A DNA stretch of 64,000 nt, taken from NCBI GenBank assembly GCA_910574455.1, contig CAJSYZ010000007.1, positions 2,611,773 through 2,675,772 of the forward strand, read 5' to 3'. This DNA is from Trichaptum fuscoviolaceum. Its lineage: Eukaryota > Basidiomycota > Agaricomycetes > Hymenochaetales > Trichaptaceae. Position 1 is the stretch's first letter; every line of letters starts with the position of its first letter. Shown in pieces: positions 1 through 12,034 of this stretch. The notes under the pieces were generated by a model. That model saw nothing but the letters and a program-made list of their open reading frames with translations, did not search any database and was not told where the DNA came from. Both the position numbers and the translations under genes were made by a program.

Positions 1-674
1 ATGGCGATGTCCTGAAAGTATGCGCCATCCATCTCGGACAGCAAACGCTCTTCATCCGAGTCCGATGTCGAGAGCGACCCGAACTCTTCAATTAGCAGTT
101 TCACGATCTGTTCGGGCGATAGTTTGGATATACTTTCTCCACGAGAAGGAAATGGCCTGTGATGCGCCTCAGTTTGAACGGGAGTTGAATCTTCAAGCTT
201 TTCGTCGTCTGCCAGTGGCACCGGCACCTTGGACTTAGCCGCGTCCATGACGCCCGGCTCTGCGGAAACAACATTCTCAAGGCCCTCTCCGGTCTTCAGC
301 CAGTTGTTGGCATTGATCTTCGCGATGCGGTTGGAGGCCGCAAGGTCCGGTTGGCTGAGGTCGCGGCCAACAAGATTTGCAAACCGTCTAATCGATTGCG
401 CGTCGTCGTCCTCATCCCCTTTCCGCTGCGGTGGCACCAACTCCTCAGCCCCGTCCGGCGGTGTGTCGTCCCCCTCTTCAAGCACTTCGCCATACTTGCA
501 TGCGTCCAGATATATCCGTGTGAGGCCTGTGTCTTGGATTGCTGCGGGCTGCGCGCCCGAATCGGTCTCCGGGTCGGCGCCCCCAATATCCGAGTCTTTG
601 AGCTCAGAATCGGACGACGAGCTGGCTGAGCGCTGGCGGGCCAAGAACTTGACGACCTTGCTGCCGACAAGCAT
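1..674 (-). CDS. Hypothetical protein, N-terminal part (runs off the window)
   Basis: An uninterrupted frame runs from an ATG at 674 down to the window edge, about 224 residues, so only the N-terminal part is present. The start MLVGSKVVKFLARQ is short and basic and is followed by a Ser/Asp/Glu-rich, low-complexity stretch. Further in are more ordered segments around ANNWLKTGEG and a helix-like segment KLSPEQIVKLLIEEFG. I do not recognise the family and see no catalytic motif, signal peptide or membrane segment. The gene is divergent from the dynein light chain gene, with about 1 kb between the starts. The ATG at 674 is chosen because it is the first in this frame and upstream sequence looks non-coding. 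That the gene is real is inferred from the long open frame and acidic/basic patterning. Confidence 0.6.
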   Translation of the reverse strand, partial: MLVGSKVVKFLARQRSASSSSDSELKDSDIGGADPETDSGAQPAAIQDTGLTRIYLDACKYGEVLEEGDDTPPDGAEELVPPQRKGDEDDDAQSIRRFANLVGRDLSQPDLAASNRIAKINANNWLKTGEGLENVVSAEPGVMDAAKSKVPVPLADDEKLEDSTPVQTEAHHRPFPSRGESISKLSPEQIVKLLIEEFGSLSTSDSDEERLLSEMDGAYFQDIA

Positions 675-1686
675 GGCACAGGATTATACGTGCGGGTCCA
701 GGGTGGAGGTAGAGAGAGTAGGAGTGCAGCAAGGCCAGCGCGAGGCAGGCCGATCTCGAGAAAGGCAGACCAGAGTAGTGATTATGCTCAAGCTTGCTGT
801 TTGAGCGTGATAATTATACAAAGTGAAAGAGAACAAAGATAGGACGAAGGATATTTCGCGGCCGAGATGTATACGTGCTTACGTTCGCGATTCCGAATGA
901 AGGTCCACTGCAGTGGCAGCCAGTCATGAAACGGCCCTCACTCGTCCGCCAACGGCAGCGCCAGAACGTCAGCACCAGCACTGCACACCCGACACAGCCC
1001 CCGCCATCGTCTATCGCACGACCGACACCGGCAGATGTGTCAATTCACATTCCGAAACATTCCCCCTGGTCAGCCCAATTACACACTACACCCGGTGTCG
1101 GATCTCACTGAGAGTTATAATGTTCAGAGATCGCCAGAGATCGTCCCCGAGAAGTGTAGCTCAACAACTTCAGAGATGTGGTAGTGTAATATCTCAGTAA
1201 TACCACGCTCGGGGCGCGTTCACATACATCATGTCGTATCTTCTCTGGAGTGGGTAGACGAAAACGATAGCGTGTCGAACGCGCAAAGACGGCAGCGGGA
1301 CGATGTGCGCAAGTTCGTTTGCATGAGTGAGCCGGCCCTCAACAGATAACGTGCTGTCACACTCTTTCCATGCCTTTCTCTCATGTCCAAACCTTGGTTA
1401 TATGCACCTATATGCGTCATGCGCGAGGCATCAGGCAGACACCCTCGAGGCGGGGCTCACAGAAGCGAAAAATGTGCGTATATGCTGTGTGTTCTGCCCG
1501 CAATCTGGCTTCGACAGTGCAAGGGAAACGAGGAGAACGCGTCGAGGGCGTCACTGTCACGCGACACGCCTAATCCGCGCTTCAACTTGCGTAGTCGTTC
1601 ATAAGACTCACTTTGCCCAGTACCCGCTCTCGACCACCGGTTCTCTCCTTTACACACTCCTCCTCACCACACCAATAAAACCTGCA
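675..1686. promoter_or_regulatory. Divergent intergenic region upstream of the left gene and the LC8 gene
   Basis: No convincing coding sequence is seen. The 60 bases before the LC8 start codon are pyrimidine- and CA-rich (CTCC, CACC runs), a common look for basidiomycete 5' leaders. Open frames reading through here into the LC8 exon are chance extensions upstream of the true ATG. Confidence 0.4.
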
Positions 1687-2279
1687 ATGGCTGAGAAAGG
1701 CGACACGACAACGTCCACGTCCGTCGGCGACCTCACGTCCTCGGGCAAGGAGGTGCCCAAGGCCGTCATCAAGAACGTCGACATGAGCGAGGAGATGCAG
1801 CAGGAGGCCGTCGACATCGCGACTGCCGCGCTCGAGAAGTACAACATTGAGAAGGACATCGCTGCGCAGATCAAGAAGGAGTTCGACCGACGCTTCAACC
1901 CAACATGGCATGTCGTCGTTGGCAAGAACTTCGGCAGCTACGTGACCCATGGTACGCACTCTCTTCTGATTCCAGATCTGCGCAGTCTATCTGGGTTGTA
2001 TTGCCCGTCCTTTGGAGCAAACACGTCTCGTGTGCTTTCAATCGTGTTGGATCATCTGCGTACTGTGACCTATGCGATCAACGTCGAGAGCATTTCTGCA
2101 GGCGCCAATTTCAACAACTATGCTCCTTTGCCTCATAAGGCAACTTCACAAACCATTTGCTCTCTTCATAAAACTCATAACAAACAATGATCACTGACAA
2201 TTATATCTTCTCCGCAGAGACTAAACACTTCATCTACTTTTACGTCGGCTCCCTCGCGCTCCTTATCTGGAAATCATGA
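1687..2279 (+). CDS. DYN2: Dynein light chain LC8 (DYNLL type)
   Basis: Two exons, 1687-1951 and 2218-2279, are joined across a 266-nt GT-AG intron in phase. The product is about 108 residues. After a Ser/Thr-rich N-terminal extension of about 22 residues it carries the nearly invariant LC8 core: [53 protein letters not shown], then [20 protein letters not shown] at the end. LC8 is a small homodimeric hub subunit of cytoplasmic dynein and also binds many non-dynein partners; it acts in retrograde transport and nuclear migration. The intron falls just after SYVTH and the second exon supplies the strand-forming C terminus, so both exons are needed. The family call is very secure. The exact N terminus rests on the first in-frame ATG after the pyrimidine-rich leader. 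Confidence 0.96.
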
Positions 2280-3073
2280 ACGCCATGAACATAACATCTC
2301 TTCTTTCGGTGTAACGGTGCGTACCTTGTGTGTCTCCGTGTATTATGTGCCGTCAAGAAACGCGTATAGTATACAGAGGAGTCTCGTTCCGAACTCGCAG
2401 TGATGCTGATATACTCTTTGCTTCTCACAGTACATCTCGTTGTTGATAAGCAGTGGTTTCCGAACACAGATTTTGCATTGACTAGCTGTTGTTTCTTCTT
2501 GTACATACGCATACTGGCATATGCAGTCATTTCTTCAACTCTCAACCTTTCCACGGAATGACGTACAAGTGGAATGAGCGCCGCGCTGGATCCTCATGTT
2601 TCTTTCCAGTTACTCACAGGGTCTAGGGCAATTTAGGTCAGTATTTAAATTTAATCAATGGACATGCCGGGACATTTCGTGGCTTTCGAAGAAGGCGCAC
2701 CAATGTCTTGATGACAGCACAAGGTAAGCTCCTATCAAAACGACAAGTATGGGGATGCTAATCAATCTCAACCAACAGTCAACAATAATGTGTTTGCTTC
2801 CAAGAAGACGGATGTCTATGAACAGAAGAGGATTACCCGGGCTTTCGATTTGATAGCATTCATAGCTCCGATACTGTAGGATATCAATCGTACTTCGGAC
2901 AAGGGCCAGGGTCGCCTAGGTCGGATTTGCCTTATGTATGCTCATCGAGAGATAAAGTTTTAGCATCTAATCTTTCATTTCCATGCCCGTGGTATATGTA
3001 GTCTATGTCTGCACATGTACGTACAAGTGACCAGAACACCAGGCAAACCCAAAGAAATCGAAACAAGCTCTAT
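2280..3073. other. Convergent intergenic region
   Basis: This lies between the 3' ends of the LC8 gene (plus) and the MFS transporter (minus). It is AT-rich and I see no conserved frame or structured element. It presumably holds both 3' UTRs. Confidence 0.3.
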
Positions 3074-5351
3074 TCACGCACCGTATTTCCGCTCTGCTCG
3101 TCGACTTTGCCTCAAAGCTTCCTTCGCGATAGCAGAATCCCTCCACTTCTTACCCTTTACTAACAAAAGCCATATCAGAAGATCCGAGATGATCAATAGT
3201 CCCGCCCACAGTGTGTACAGCCCGCCGTCGCCGATGGCATTTTGGAGCGGGGCAGCCACCTCGGCGGCGATGAACCCGAAGACGCCTCGGAATAGGCTGT
3301 TTGTCGCGACGGCGGTCGAGGACCGGCCCGTATTGGCGTCGACGATGTATGCGAGCGTACATGCGTAGATCCACCTACAAGACCCATACGTTCAGACCAT
3401 GATGTGATGAAAAGGACTCGATGCACTCACATGGTAAAGAAACCTGCGAAGAACAGGGAAACGCAGATCGCTGCAATATGTATTCTCTTCTCGCAGAACC
3501 AGCCGTACGCTAAGCAGGACAGTGGAAGGAATACCATAGCGACCTTCGTGCTCTCTAGACGCATCTGTCCAGGTGTTTCAGATAATTTTAATCAGTTTAC
3601 GAGGCGCGCGTAAGCCCACCTCTGCGTTCCCTCGCCCACCATTCTTTGCCTTCAGCTGGGACGAAACGCGGTCAGACCAACGGCCCCCAAAGACACTTCC
3701 TCCCATGCACCCTATCAATGAAACGGTTAAAGACAATGTACGTTATTTCGCGAACATGGTGAATCTGTTCACCTAGTCCGAAGGAAAGGAGGACAAGGCC
3801 GATCTGCAAGGCGTCGTAGTGATAGACATTTGAAAGCGTGCGGGAGCAAGTGTAAGCGATGCAGTAGCTAAATGCAAAGAAGAAGCCTAGAATATTGTGC
3901 TATAGGCTCAACCAAGAGTTATGAAACCAATGCATGCAAGTAAACTTACCTGACGCAGCGAGGATCGCGAGGTTATTGCGTCTCCGTAGGATCATGACAA
4001 GAGGAGTGAATGGATTGACGCCCCTTAAGGACAATTTGATATCCTGGTACTCTTGAGGCCTTGTGTATGAGCCCTCCATTGCTGGAGGTATGGAACCGTC
4101 CCGTCCTTCGACGTCCACGTCTGTCGCAATGACCTCCTGCTCGGATTTATTAGCTTTCAGGTCTGGAGGCACTTGGAGGCCAACAGCAGTAGTTGTCTGC
4201 GACATAACAGGACTGAGTCCAGTACTACCGTGGCGCTCAGGCATTTTCCGGTTCGCGTCGTGCACCCTCAACAACGCGGCCTGATACGTGAGGCTGCGTT
4301 CGCGGCGGAACGTATCTTTGAAGAGAACGAATGACAAGAGGGACAGGCCGCCGAATATTGCGAGGAACCAGAACGTCGCGCGCCAGTTGAAGAGCTGTGT
4401 GAGTACCCCGCCGAGAAGAGGGCCCATGGATAGTCCGAGAAGGGGTGCGGCATAGAAGATGCCCATCATTGTTCCCCGTTCGTGGGGCTCGTAGACATCC
4501 GCGAGCGTCGCGGCGCCGATTGTGACTACCGCGCTCCCACTGGAGAAATCAGTTCGCATTCAACAGCGTCTTTATATCATTAGCTTCAAAGGGGGTGCTT
4601 TACCCGAAAGCTTGCATGCAGCGCATGACAATTACTACAGTGATATTCTTTGCGGTTGCAACAATGATGCAGCCCACGACGAATATCTATCGAGAAAGGG
4701 TGTCAGCATCACAGTCCTTTGAAACAAGAGGACGGAAAATACCAGTTCTGAGGTCAGGTACACTTTCTATCCATGGCGGAATATATGTATATCAGAACTA
4801 TCAAGTCTGAAGGTTAGAAAGAATTGAAAGCAAACCTTTCTGCCCTTGATCTCGGACACCGCACTCCAGAATAGAGGAGATCCACCCAGGACTATAATAA
4901 ACGTCGAAAGACTGAGGGCAATTTCAGCATCCGATGCATGAAGATCGCGCTTAATATCGTTAATCGCCGCTACATCGAGCATTCAAGCTATAAATTAGGT
5001 CGCAATGTGCTGCTAGGAGTGGCCTACGATTATAGATGTTCGAGCCTAGAGTTGCAAGCATGGAGGCAGCTGCAACAATCACTAAAATAGAATTCTATTG
5101 GCCACCGGATTAGTATTTTTTTCATGAGAGAAGTAGCACCTCACCTTCCGCACCCTAGACCAGTACCTAGGATCATCGCAAACGGGAGCGTGTTCAATAT
5201 CTTTTGCATCGCTAAGCACAGTTCCAGACTCGGTCACATCCTTTCTTCTGTCCTGTGGAGGAGGGTATGGGCATGTTCCGGAGACAACCCAAGGCTCGGT
5301 GTCTGTGGATGGTCCGTCATTCTGTTCAACGGACACGTTATTAGCATTCAT
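3074..5351 (-). CDS. MFS drug:H+ antiporter-1 (DHA1) type transporter
   Basis: Ten exons join in phase with GT-AG ends into 581 residues: 5351-5145, 5094-5028, 4969-4836, 4766-4743, 4686-4604, 4539-3950, 3886-3773, 3711-3620, 3564-3431 and 3374-3074. DHA1 hallmarks are visible: SNIYNPAINDIKRDLHAS in TM1 and its loop, SEIKGRKK after TM2, the antiporter-type segment TIGAATLADVYEPHERGTMM, and AAPLLGLSMGPLLGG in TM5. A loop of roughly 95 polar residues separates TM6 from TM7, and the C-terminal half supplies six more hydrophobic segments. The tail is basic (QSRRAERKYGA). Such plasma-membrane transporters export drugs, polyamines or metabolites; the substrate cannot be read from the sequence. Exon 4 is a 24-nt microexon, inferred because it restores the expected KVYLTSEL stretch. 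No biosynthetic genes are adjacent. Confidence 0.9.
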
Positions 5352-7174
5352 TGCCGGGAGTGTCTAAAAGCAACACGTTGCACAGTTAAGAGTGATCTGG
5401 CGGGTAAAGAGGTGTCGTGCGTCAGACATGAATAAGTCCAGTATTTATGAGCAAGATCGATTTGTTCTCAATGGTAGCTAGTCTTCCGACCTCATGCTTC
5501 TGGCTCTGCACGTTGCCGGGAAGCTCAGTGCGGCATCGAGTCAAGGCGAGCACGGAGAGCCGGTTTTCGAGTCAGGCGTAAAACAATTGCGGTGTTATCG
5601 GACCGTATTCTCCAGCCGTTACAGAAAGACATGCAACGTATTCGACCTGCTTTCAACTTGAATGCGTTCAGCTAGTAATTATCTGCGAAAGAGACAAGAG
5701 AGACATCACTGATAGCGGTTGCATAGTGTTACTAGCCACTGGCAGCGTGGGAAAAGGTCAGATTTGTGAGCTTTAAGTTGAAGCAGATCGACCTATAGGT
5801 ATGTACCTTTCTTCAAACTGTCTTTATGCTATTGACTCAAATTGCTATGTGTATTGCTGTGATAGCACTGTCCTACTTATAGTTACAGGCTCAGGCTCTC
5901 GAAATCGTCATGGTCTGTTACGAGGGAGATATATATCTTATCCGAATTCTATACTTGCCGCTGTTCTCGCCAACCGCAGTACAACGACTTCGACATGTGC
6001 AATCATACGTACTTACCAGTGTACAACGCGGATCAGGCTCCTTTCCTTGTCAACTGAGCGCAACCTCATGATCAATGAGCAACAGAGATGAACTTGCAAT
6101 CGAGGACAGTTACTGATCAAGAGCGTCGGATGCGTACGCATCAGAGAGTTTCCACAAGAAGCGCGGGTATCATATCAGTGTGGGTGCGATGTAATTCAAG
6201 CCAGCCACCGAGCACATAACAGGTAGAATTCGGTAGTTTGTATGTGAATTTATGTCTCGGAAGGCGCTTCTAGGGAGCATGATGACGGGAGAAGTAAGAA
6301 GAAGAGGGAGATTACTCTGATGGTGGATAGGTGGGTGAGTAATGTTGTTATTCAAGCCAATGATATCTCGACCTGAGCTTCCTGCTATTTCCGATCAAGG
6401 AGCAATCTTTTCTGGGCTGGCTGATCATCAGCTTCGAAGATGGATGCGCTGCACCGCCTACGAAATGGTGAAGCCCAAGATCAATCAAAACGACGAGAGC
6501 TGGCCAAGAAACCAGAAGAGACGTAGGCATTTAACACCAACGATAACATCAAAAGTCTTTTGGATGTACTTTAGATGGTCTTCGGGATAGTCGAGGGGTC
6601 TACATGTCGAGATGAAATTGGGAGAAAGGAGGAGAAGATGATATTAAATGCGCCCTGGGCTCAGATCAATAAAACCGGCGAAGCACGCTGTCGTTGATGG
6701 GTTGGATGCAGCCCTTCCTATTTTGGGAATTTATACAGGGCGCCTATCTCGGCCTCGTCCCTATTCCGGCCTTCGGACTCCGCCGTGACCGCTCCCGTCC
6801 TGCATCCGCGTTCAAGATACAGTTACACCTGTGCTCGGTGAGATGTAGGAAGGTAAGTCAAGTGCAGGCAAATGAAGAAAATTAATAAAACATCAGTTGA
6901 GCTGGGAAATTTGCATTTTTGAAAAGCAACGGTGATGGCGATCAAAGCTTGTGTGCTGAAACGGGAACGGTTTCCAAAGTGCGCCCGTTTGACATATATC
7001 TTCCCACGGATGTTCCCCATCAGGAGAGGGACCATATAACCATTTGCGCCCTCTCTCACTCCTCCCTTCCTCTGCGTCCCTCCCCGACATCTTAGCGACC
7101 GCCCCCACCGCGCCCCCCTCTCCTTTATCTTTCTCGTTGTCGTTGCGTGTGTCGGTAAGACACTGTAGATCACC
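5352..7174. other. Long intergenic region
   Basis: These 1.8 kb separate the divergent MFS and seven-TM genes. I see no conserved frame, repeat array or RNA gene. A TATA-like ATATAA lies about 140 nt before the start of the downstream gene. Confidence 0.3.
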
Positions 7175-8573
7175 ATGGCCGACATCACTTCATTGCTCCC
7201 GCCGTCTCTCAACCTGCCGCCGCATTTAAGCGCACACAAGTACTTCTTCGTCTGCACACTGACGGTCGCTGCCTGGGACACACTTGTGCTGTCGCCGCGA
7301 GCATGGCGGCTCATGAAGACGGGCGAGTGGCCGGTCCTCAAGATCATTTTCCACTTCATGCGCTTTTTCATGCCCATCGAGTTTATCATCGTGGGTATGT
7401 GCTTCTATTTCATATAGTAATGTTTCGGGTGTCTCATTTCTATCTACTTTCAGCGGTGGCCTTCTTCGACACTCAATGGACGCAGGCGGTACGCACTAGA
7501 TGCCTTTTGGAGACGATACCCATTCTAACGATGGTTCATATAGCAATGCTCACACTTCTTCCTGTTCGAACCTATCTGCACTGCGATCTTGGTCTCTGCC
7601 TGCTCAGGTGAGTATTCTGCAATCATTGCATCTCGGATAACGCTCATTTCCATCACAGCTGTACATGTTATTCGCATTCATGCCATCTATGAGAAGAGCC
7701 GTGCCGTGCTCGCAGGACTCAGCGGTCTACTTGGCGTGCAAGTCGTCGTGATGGCAATTTGCTGTGGCTTTTACCGCTGTGAGTTTTACATCAGCTCTTC
7801 GCTAATCGCAAGTAATTTACGTTTTATCACAGCTGTTCCCCTCCTTGAGGGCCAGGGCTGCATCGCTGGTCCGAAGCACAACTGGGTCGGTATCTACTGG
7901 TTGGCGCCGACTCTCCTGTACACTGCTTCCGTAAGTCTCCATTACTCCCGGGCTAAACACGCATTTAATTAGTTATGCCTCCGTTTAGTTCGCCCTCGCA
8001 TTAAACCGTTCCTTCAAGTCGCTCCAGGCCAAGCCACTTTCTCTCTGGAAGCTCATGCTCCGTGATGGCCTTAACCTTTACGGCGCGATCTGGATCGTGA
8101 ACATGGTCAACATGCTTTTCTGGTTCATCGCTAAGCCGACCGATAACGCAGACACAATCAAGACCATCGTCACCTCGATGGCCGCTGTTCTGACCACGAC
8201 CATGACGCTCCGTATCATCCTCTCTGTCCGTGGATCGCTCGTCCAGGGCGGTTCCTTCGCAGGATCCTCGAACGCTGCAGCGTCTGCCGGCTCCCGCGGA
8301 ACGACGCACGTCATCTCGACACGCCACACCGCACCTGTCCCGCCGAATGTGCTCAACATCAACAGCCAACTTGGCAGCCACACCGGCCAGACTTACACCA
8401 TCGGCGAGATGGGCTCGGACAAGCCGCGCAACGATTGGGATACCGATGGCAAGAGCTCTGTCAACGAGGGCAAGGAAGGCCTCGTACCCTCAGACGACAA
8501 CGTCAACATTGTGGACACCCGTGGCCCTGGTAACTTCGGCGTGAAGATAACTATTGACAGGCAGGTCGACTAG
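7175..8573 (+). CDS. Seven-TM membrane protein, basidiomycete-specific (DUF6533-like layout)
   Basis: Six exons join in phase into 373 residues: 7175-7394, 7454-7488, 7544-7607, 7659-7778, 7833-7930 and 7989-8573. Seven hydrophobic segments can be traced, starting with YFFVCTLTVAAWDTLVLS and IIFHFMRFFMPIEFIIV, then a segment ending RIHAIYEKSR, one around GVQVVVMAICCGFY, one at WVGIYWLAPTLLYTAS, one at YGAIWIVNMVNMLFWFI and a last one before RIILSVRG. A C-terminal tail of about 120 residues is hydrophilic and Ser/Gly/Asp-rich. The pattern (WD near the end of TM1, R-x-H-A-I-Y-E at the end of TM3) resembles the large family of agaricomycete integral membrane proteins with DUF6533-like domains. 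Their function is unknown and some look receptor-like. The start ATG sits in a CACCATGG context. I cannot assign a ligand or role. Confidence 0.8.
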
Positions 8574-9154
8574 ATGCACTGAGATGTAATTGGACAATCT
8601 CTGCATTCTATCACGTTATTGCTGTCTGTTAAATTACTGCTTGACTGTTACCGTTTTTATTGGTGCTGCGCTCCTTTGAGAGAGCAGTGGTTTCTGATCT
8701 GTTGTATAAAGTCCTCATACATCTATTGCTTGCCTTCAAAAATCTTGTTTCGCAGATCCCTCCTTATCTATGTCGCGTAGCGGATTGTACAGATTAATAT
8801 AATGCGGTTCATAAGCCGAGATGTTGTGTAGGAATTAAACTAGCTTCTCATTCAAGATTTTGGTGTCTTGGTAATTGCAAACGCGGATAGATACAGCTTT
8901 AATCGAAATTCAAACTTAGACCTTATGAAAATTCCGACGACGATAATGTCTGAGCGGTTAAGTTCGTAGTGACCTTTACTTTTGTAATCACAACAACGGA
9001 AGCATGCGTGGAGCAGAAAAAAATGCATTTATGCGCATGCGACATACCCATACAATATTGAGATCATGCGAACATAAAAAACAGTAGAGCGAAAAGAAGG
9101 AGATAGCCAACCGAAAGCGCAGTGGAGTTGCATCATCAGCACTGGTCAAGCCAT
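8574..9154. other. Convergent intergenic region
   Basis: This AT-rich spacer lies between the 3' ends of the seven-TM gene and RPS19. Nothing is recognised beyond presumed 3' UTRs. Confidence 0.3.
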
Positions 9155-9781
9155 TTACTCCTCGTCCTCCTCCTCGGCATCCTCACCATCCTCCTCCTCC
9201 TCTTCTCGCTGCGCCTCGACGACCGCAGTCGCGATGCGGTCAAGATCACGCTGACCATCCTGGGAGATCTTGCGTCCGCCGTTGTCGGACTTTTCGAGCA
9301 CACCGATCTTCTCGAGCGACTGGCAGACCTTGCGCTGTACGTTTGTTGACGCGTCTGCGTGGTGCGAGGGCCGGTTGCCCCGTCGGTTGCGTCCACCGTG
9401 CAGCTTGGCGAGCGCGCCGATACCGACGTTTTTCCGGAGGTAGATGTGTCGTGCAACCGCAGCTGTAGTAATGCGCAGGTTTGGAAGTAATACAAGATTT
9501 GGAGGTCAATATTATTATTACTGTTCGGTATGTTATATAACTTGACGCACCTGCACGGATGTAATACCAGTCAGGATCATAAGGAGCAAGCTCCTTGAAG
9601 TGTCCGGTCTTCACAATGTCGACCCATGTAGGAACCTCGAGCTTTCCGGAGCGCTTGAGGTGGGATGCGTATGCAGCAATGAATGCGTCCGCGCTATAGA
9701 TCACATACACCCATCTCAGCAAGGTCATACATTGTTTCATCGTACGAGCAGCACCCACCTGACGTCTCTTACGCCGGGCAT
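9155..9781 (-). CDS. RPS19: 40S ribosomal protein S19 (eS19)
   Basis: Three exons, 9781-9759, 9693-9551 and 9462-9155, join in phase into 157 residues. Family signatures read in order: [57 protein letters not shown], a [19 protein letters not shown] stretch and [20 protein letters not shown]. eS19 sits in the head of the small ribosomal subunit and is needed for 18S rRNA maturation. The first exon has only 23 nt, an arrangement common for fungal ribosomal protein genes. The C terminus carries an acidic extension (about 20 residues, mostly Glu and Asp) after QREEEE, longer than in yeast. Its start codon is 218 bp from that of SEN54 on the other strand, so the two probably share a promoter region. 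Confidence 0.96.
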
Positions 9782-9999
9782 GTTGAGGCGTGCTTTTTGA
9801 GTTGAAGAGGGGAGGCGTGAGGCGGCGGCGACGACGACGATTTCTTGACGGTGAGCACGAGTAGTACAAGAAAGGGTTGCCACATTAGAGTTTACAACTG
9901 TACAGTTGCTGCTTTGCTGACTAATGGCCACTCTAGGGTTACACTTTTGACTAAACCCATGACACGCCTATTTGGGACTTAGCTACTTACCATAATACC
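9782..9999. promoter_or_regulatory. Short divergent promoter between RPS19 and SEN54
   Basis: These 218 bases separate the two start codons, leaving room for a compact shared regulatory region. No specific factor site was recognised. Confidence 0.45.
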
Positions 10000-11708
10000 A
10001 TGGATGACTTGCTCGAACGCCCGACGTACGCTGCGCCTGCTCCCGCTGTTGAGAATCCAGAGGATGCGGAACAATCATCAGATGAAGACGATGGAGGCCC
10101 GGACTGGACGAAACTCCCGTAAGAAAGAGCTTACTATGTATGAGTCGATCTGTGATTGAGAATCTATGGCAGTTCGAATACTGTTACGAAGCCAGTTATA
10201 CCGAAGAGAGGCGAGAAAGAATACGAGCCTTCGGGAGACAAAGGCACAGACCTACAGCAATACAAGCTCGATCGTATCCGGGATGCGATGTTCAGCGCTT
10301 TAGACGTCGAACGGACAATTTCTAGGTCTGAGTAACGCGCTTCACTACAATGCACATTCCGGCTGACTGTGACTCTACTGTACAGTAAAAACGTTAGCTA
10401 CGCCATCTGGATGCCAGAGCTTGCGCGAGCGCACATGACACTGGCACGGGGCAATCACCTCCTGTCTGTCGGGCACTCTGCACCCCAGGACACTTGGGCG
10501 CGGGAGAACTATGAGAGCGTGTCTTCGAAGGACAAGCTAGCGAAACGTGTGGAACTTCTGCCTGAGGAGACGCTCTACCTAATCGAACGTGGAAGTATGT
10601 TTTGCTGGAAGCAGGACGACCCTGCGGTTCCGATCGAGCCTGGATGTGAAGAACAGCTCGGTTCGCCAATGACGGTCCAGCAAGCCTACGCGGAGATGAT
10701 CGGCAAGGAGGAGATCACTCTTGAGAAGTATCAGGTGAGCAGAGAAATGTGTGTGAGCTGGAAGAGTGGCAATTCTGATGTTATACAGGTCTTTGCATAC
10801 CTCAAACGTCTAGGATATGTCGTTACCCGGGCCAGAGCGCCCAACAAATTCTATCCCGTACCCCCTCCCTACAAACCTTCTGTGAAATCCGGGCAGCAGA
10901 GAAGCATACTCTCGAGAATAAGCGAGATTTTCTTATGGCCCTTCCGCACTTTGTTCTCCAGTAAATTTGACTGGTGGAAACCATTGAGACCTGGCACCTT
11001 CATTCATCGGACCCTTGGATATTGTACGTTGTCCTTTTCTCCCTGCAGTCATATCCTTACCTAACCTATACAGCTTCAATATTTGCCTCTCTCCGTCTAC
11101 TACCCGTCGGGCACAGTTTACCGCTCTTAAATAGCGAAAATGATACACTCGCCGGACCCTCAACCGAATCACCATATACCATATTCTATAATCTTTACAA
11201 ACCAGCGACACCGTACCGCAAGACATATCCTCCTCCGCCTGACTTCCATATAGTCGTGATAAAGTTAGTGAATCCGGAACTTCTTTTTAACCTAACACTA
11301 AAACAACCACGTAGCGGACGAACAACACCCATGCCGACCCTGCAAGAACTTACTTCTCTCTTCGAACAAGTCCCAGATCTCCCTCCTCCAGTGCCCCGAA
11401 AGCGCTATACACCTCCATCGGCGGACAAGAAAACGCCGTCAGCTGCCGCTATCCTACCCAAATCGGACTCCTCACCCTCCCAACCTCCCGCCTACCGGCG
11501 AATTCTTTCATGGCTTTCAGTTCTTCTCTTCTGGCGGAAATCTATATCTGATCCTCAAGGCCAGCAGAAGAACCGGCCTTACAAGCCAAACCCGTTCCAA
11601 ATGCTGAAAGCGGGTAAAAAGATCATCGTAGTCGCTGCTGTTGACGCAGGGATGATCAGCTTCTTCCGGTTTGGCCAGGGCGGATTTGAGGAGTGGCCAA
11701 TGGCTTGA
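10000..11708 (+). CDS. SEN54: tRNA-splicing endonuclease subunit Sen54
   Basis: Six exons join in phase into 479 residues: 10000-10118, 10173-10325, 10386-10734, 10789-11023, 11074-11263 and 11315-11708. The N-terminal Sen54 domain is clear: a helical segment LDRIRDAMFSALDVERTIS, the strand SYAIWMPELARAHMTLARGN, then LLPEETLYLIERGSMFCW, TVQQAYAEMIGKEEITLEKY and VFAYLKRLGYVVTRARAP. The C-terminal part ends with INGRTTPMPTLQELTSLF and a conserved VVAAVDAGMISFFRFGQ. Sen54 is a non-catalytic subunit that pairs with Sen2 in the heterotetramer (Sen2, Sen34, Sen15, Sen54) removing introns from pre-tRNAs. A basic, proline-rich linker between the two domains looks disordered. The last intron is inferred from the gain of the INGRTTPMP motif when it is removed. 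Confidence 0.92.
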
Positions 11709-12034
11709 TGTGATATGATTCGATGAGGAAAGATCTCGCACCTAGCAATCCAATGTTGGAGAAGCATATTTATTCTTAATTTATCGTTGTGGTATGATCG
11801 GGTTGGAGTGTGAATGTTACCGGGACAATGCCAACTATTCTTGATACATCATATTGGCATTAGTACGTTCGACATCAAGCAGAAATGTTTGCTTGTTACT
11901 GGGGAGTCAAACGAGGCCCCTTTTGCTGAAGTACAGATACATAATCTGTGGCCACAGCTGCGTTATAAATAATTATGCGATAATTTACATCTATATCGAA
12001 AGACCTTTCCAACCGAACTCAATGCCAATCAAGC
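11709..12034. other. Convergent intergenic region
   Basis: This spacer lies between the 3' ends of SEN54 and the minus-strand DUF6533 gene. No feature was recognised. Confidence 0.3.

Noticed and set aside
1327..2190. A 287-residue frame covering the LC8 exon with a long N-terminal extension
   Set aside because: The part before 1687 lacks coding character and the part after 1951 is intron; LC8 proteins are short.
9246..9869. A 207-residue minus-strand open frame across the RPS19 locus
   Set aside because: It reads through both RPS19 introns and into the wrong frame of exon 3; the spliced eS19 product explains the sequence.
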